Below, one piece after another: positions 6,477-8,624 of a DNA stretch of 8,624 nt (the stretch's first letter is position 1; each line of letters begins with the position of its first letter). The notes below the pieces were generated by a model. That model was not told the origin of the DNA. It saw only the letters and a list, made by a program, of their open reading frames with translations, and ran no database searches. Both the position numbers and the translations under genes were made by a program. The DNA lies in contig JAEYRW010000045.1 of NCBI GenBank assembly GCA_023435435.1, forward strand, positions 1-8,624. Reading direction: 5' to 3'. This DNA comes from Bacillota bacterium. GTDB taxonomy: Bacteria > Bacillota > Clostridia > Christensenellales > Aristaeellaceae.

Positions 6477-8462
6477 ATGAAAAAGCGTCTGGCTCTTCTT
6501 TTCGCCATCGCCGCGTCGGTCATCATGGCCGGCGCGCTTGGCTTTGGCGAGCAAAGCGCCACGTTTTCCGCCGACTGGCGGTGCGCGGTGACGCTGGGCA
6601 CGGACGCGCAATCCATCGAGTTTATCCCGGATGTCAACTCCCTCTACGACGTAGCGATCTTCCCCGACGAAAATTGCGCCGTGCGCTCTGTCTGGCTGAC
6701 GCGCAACGGACGGGTCATCGCGGCGGGCGGCGACGCCCTCGTCTCGCTGACGGCGCGCCTCACCGCGGGGCAAAGGTACGGGCTCACCATCGCGGGCGAA
6801 GGCGACTGCGTCGTTGAGCTCATGCGGCGCACCGCCGGGCGCTCGGTCTCCATGCCCGAGGAGATCGGGGACGGAACATCGGCGGGCATCATCGTCCGGT
6901 CCGGCAACGCCGAATGGTATTCCTTCACGGGCACCGGCGCGCTGACCACCGTCTACGTGGCGCCCGACGACGACGCAGCCCTCTCCATGACCGCTATGGT
7001 CTACCGCGCCGACGGGTACCGCGCCGCGGCCTCGACGTTTCTGACCGGCGGCGCGTGCGCGGCCTATCTGCCCACCGTCGCGGGCGAAACATACCTCGTC
7101 CGCGTGGCCGCGCCCTCGGGGGGCAGCGGGAAATATGCCGTCTATGTCGCCGCCGAGGACGCGGACGCGAAGGAGCCCGCCTATCTGTCCATCCTGACGG
7201 GCGATCTTTCCATGCGCGCGGGCACCATGCGCGCCGCGCGCGTGGCGCTCTACCCCACGGACGCCGCCGCGACGCTCATCTGGCGCTCGTCCGACGTCTC
7301 CGTGGCGGAGGTCTCCTCAAACGGACTCATCACCGCGCGGGAGGCGGGCACGGCGAACGTTTACGCTTACGGCTACGGCGGATTGTCCGCGCAGGTCAGG
7401 GTCGTCGTGGCGGCCGTTGAGCCCGAGGACATCTTTTACTTTGACGCAACGCTCGAACTTTCGGTGGGGGACAAGGCGACGCCTGAGCTGACCGTCTATC
7501 CCGCCGCCGCCGCGGGTGCGGATTTTGTCTACGCCTCCAGCGCGCCGGACGTCGCGTCCATCTCGGACGCGGGCGCCATCGCCGCCCTTTCCGAGGGCAC
7601 GGCGGTGATCACCGCGACCTACGGCGCGCTCAGCGCGGAGATCGTGCTGACCGTCGGCCCCGCGCCCGCACGCCACCGCGCGCTGCTCGTGGGCGAACAC
7701 CTTTACGCCTCCGACGTCAACAGCATCCGGAAGGGTTCGCTCAATACCGTCTACAACCTCGAGACGCTGCTCGACACCGTGACCTATGAAAAAGGGGTCA
7801 AGTGCGAAACCGCCGTCCGTCTCGACCTGACCCGCGCGGAATTTTTTGAGGCCATCGAGGACGCCTTTACCGGGGCGAAGGACGACGACGTCTCCATTCT
7901 CTATGTCTCCGCCCACGGTTATTTCCGCGACGGCATGTCCATTCTCCAGATGGTGGACGGCTCCGAGATCGCCGCCACCGACCTTGAGCGCGCGCTGCGG
8001 GAAATTCCCGGCACCATCGTGCTGCTCATCGATTGCTGCGACAGCGGCGGGTTCATCGGCACCCGCGACGAAATGGACGGCTTTGCCGGCGGGGTCGTCG
8101 CCGCTTTTTCCGGCGAAAACGCGCCCTTCGGCGGTGCCAAATACAAGGTGCTCGCCTCCGCCTCGCTCATGCAGGACAGCTACCGCATCGGAAGCCGCAA
8201 CACCGGCGACGAGAGCGATACCGCCACCGTGTTCGTTCGCGCGCTCAGCGACGGCTCCGGCTGGGACATCGCCAACCAGCGCAAGGGCGCCCTCAACGCC
8301 GATACCGATTACGACGGCCAGGTCACCCTCTGGGAAGCCTACCTCTATACCTCCCGGCGCGTCCACTGGTACCTCTCCATCGCCGAAGGCGGCCCCTACG
8401 AACAGGACGTGCAGGTCTACCCCAAGGGCGATAACTTCGTGCTGTTCGACTGGGAGGAATAG
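6477..8462 (+). CDS. Exported caspase-like cysteine protease with PPC-like, Ig-like and EF-hand-like parts
   Basis: A 661-aa secreted protein. Signal peptide 1-24; an undefined beta-rich region (about 30-118); a PPC-like segment (136-226, with W147-Y-S-F and G218-K-Y-A-V-Y-V); two bacterial Ig-like (Big_2) domains (236-312 and 318-394, each with a W/Y-x-S-S-x-x-x-V-A motif and a G-x-I/L-T/A-A turn); then a C14-type caspase fold (about 399-600). The fold starts R401-A-L-L-V-G. The catalytic dyad is His480 (S478-A-H-G) and Cys521 (D519-C-C-D-S-G-G). A loop D609-x-D611-x-D613-G-x-x-x-x-x-E620 matches the 12-residue EF-hand pattern exactly. Start ATG is 4 nt after the SpoIID stop, with only a weak GGCGGA site, suggesting coupled translation. 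Substrate unknown; metacaspase-like specificity for basic residues is possible but not shown. Confidence 0.9.
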   Translation: MKKRLALLFAIAASVIMAGALGFGEQSATFSADWRCAVTLGTDAQSIEFIPDVNSLYDVAIFPDENCAVRSVWLTRNGRVIAAGGDALVSLTARLTAGQRYGLTIAGEGDCVVELMRRTAGRSVSMPEEIGDGTSAGIIVRSGNAEWYSFTGTGALTTVYVAPDDDAALSMTAMVYRADGYRAAASTFLTGGACAAYLPTVAGETYLVRVAAPSGGSGKYAVYVAAEDADAKEPAYLSILTGDLSMRAGTMRAARVALYPTDAAATLIWRSSDVSVAEVSSNGLITAREAGTANVYAYGYGGLSAQVRVVVAAVEPEDIFYFDATLELSVGDKATPELTVYPAAAAGADFVYASSAPDVASISDAGAIAALSEGTAVITATYGALSAEIVLTVGPAPARHRALLVGEHLYASDVNSIRKGSLNTVYNLETLLDTVTYEKGVKCETAVRLDLTRAEFFEAIEDAFTGAKDDDVSILYVSAHGYFRDGMSILQMVDGSEIAATDLERALREIPGTIVLLIDCCDSGGFIGTRDEMDGFAGGVVAAFSGENAPFGGAKYKVLASASLMQDSYRIGSRNTGDESDTATVFVRALSDGSGWDIANQRKGALNADTDYDGQVTLWEAYLYTSRRVHWYLSIAEGGPYEQDVQVYPKGDNFVLFDWEE

Positions 8463-8478
8463 GGGGAGGCGAAGAGAA

Positions 8479-8562
8479 CGCAGGGGCCCTGCCCCTGACC
8501 CCGCGCAAGGGACATTGTCCCTTGCGAAACCCATACTGGGTGATAAATATAACATATCCGTC
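8479..8562 (+). repeat. Structured intergenic repeat, copy 2 (inverted relative to copy 1)
   Basis: It lies about 18 nt after the caspase-like stop and reads along the plus strand: hairpin CAGGGGC-CCT-GCCCCTG (8481-8497), 23-nt palindrome with one central base (8504-8526), small hairpin ACCCA-TAC-TGGGT (8529-8541), then the AT-rich tail AAATATAACATATCCG (8545-8560). Read from the gene side, copy 1 has the same four parts in the same order and its tail also matches. Outer palindrome stem bases are CGC/GCG here and CCA/TGG in copy 1, so both copies keep pairing. Confidence 0.75.
8481..8497 (+). terminator. Hairpin after the caspase-like gene, possible terminator
   Basis: A 7-bp GC-rich stem with a 3-nt loop sits 18 nt after the stop codon. 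No U-run follows, so intrinsic termination is uncertain; the call rests on position and on the equivalent hairpin after the PBP gene. Confidence 0.35.
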
Positions 8563-8596
8563 GGATCGGTCCGGGGCCCAGCCCCGACCGATCCGA
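8561..8596. other. Long stem-loop (about 16 bp with one bulged C, 3-nt loop)
   Basis: TCGGATCGGT(C)CGGGGC pairs with GCCCCGACCGATCCGA around the loop CCA. It follows repeat copy 2 directly and has no counterpart visible at the left edge of the window. Only a short ATTT follows on the plus strand, so it is at best a weak or bidirectional terminator; it could belong to a larger structured repeat that runs past the window. The remaining bases to 8624 show nothing recognisable. Confidence 0.6.
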
Positions 8597-8624
8597 ATTT
8601 GATGCAACGGGCATATTCCAAAAT

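Noticed and set aside
4766..6637. 623-codon open frame on the minus strand opposite the SpoIID-like gene
   Set aside because: It lies antisense to a gene with clear family motifs, its translation is rich in Arg, Gly, Val and His with no recognisable motif, and long antisense frames are expected in DNA this GC-rich.
7317..8621. 434-codon open frame on the minus strand opposite the caspase-like gene
   Set aside because: It is antisense to the catalytic domain and runs through the repeat and hairpin region at the right end; its composition is typical of a shadow frame.
1..8624. Possibility that the two inverted repeat copies mark the ends of a mobile element
   Set aside because: No transposase, integrase or target-site duplication is visible, each copy sits just after a gene in the same orientation to that gene, and the content is core wall-synthesis genes; a dispersed intergenic repeat explains this better.
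1..8624. tRNA, rRNA, CRISPR array, insertion sequence
   Set aside because: I looked for them on both strands and saw no supporting sequence.

Overview
The window is GC-rich (clearly above 60% by eye), gene-dense bacterial DNA. The gene content suggests a high-GC member of the Clostridia (Bacillota). It pairs an FHA / SEDS / class B PBP cell-wall operon with a SpoIID/LytB-type peptidoglycan hydrolase, and Shine-Dalgarno sites are mostly strong. This placement is an inference from gene families, because no rRNA or other phylogenetic marker is present. The actinobacterial fhaB-rodA-pbpA order is similar, so a high-GC Gram-positive of another phylum is not excluded.

Layout. (1) 1-82: a structured intergenic repeat directly downstream of the leftward operon. 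(2) 91-3734, minus strand: a tight three-gene operon read FHA protein -> SEDS glycosyltransferase (FtsW/RodA/SpoVE family) -> class B penicillin-binding protein. The gaps are 6 nt and a 4-nt GTGA overlap. (3) 3735-3934: a 200-bp divergent promoter region. It has a good extended -10 promoter for the rightward genes, with an inverted repeat on the start site, and a weaker -10 for the leftward operon. (4) 3935-8462, plus strand: a TSUP-family membrane transporter, then an exported SpoIID/LytB protein with a C-terminal SH3b domain, then an exported caspase-like (C14-type) protease. The last two genes are 4 nt apart. (5) 8463-8624: a second, inverted copy of the repeat, followed by a separate long hairpin.

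How the genes fit together. The leftward operon encodes a peptidoglycan polymerase (SEDS) with its partner transpeptidase (PBP) and a membrane-anchored FHA adaptor, the type of module that drives elongation, division or spore cortex synthesis. The rightward pair combines a predicted glycan-strand-cleaving enzyme and a secreted Cys/His protease. The protease carries a PPC-like domain, two Ig-like domains and an EF-hand-like loop at its C-terminus.

Most unusual points: the SpoIID-caspase gene pair; the EF-hand loop behind the caspase fold; the FHA domain with altered phosphothreonine-pocket positions and a repeated [LV]FD-motif tail containing a 96-bp tandem duplication; and the two copies of a three-hairpin intergenic element whose stems differ by compensatory changes.
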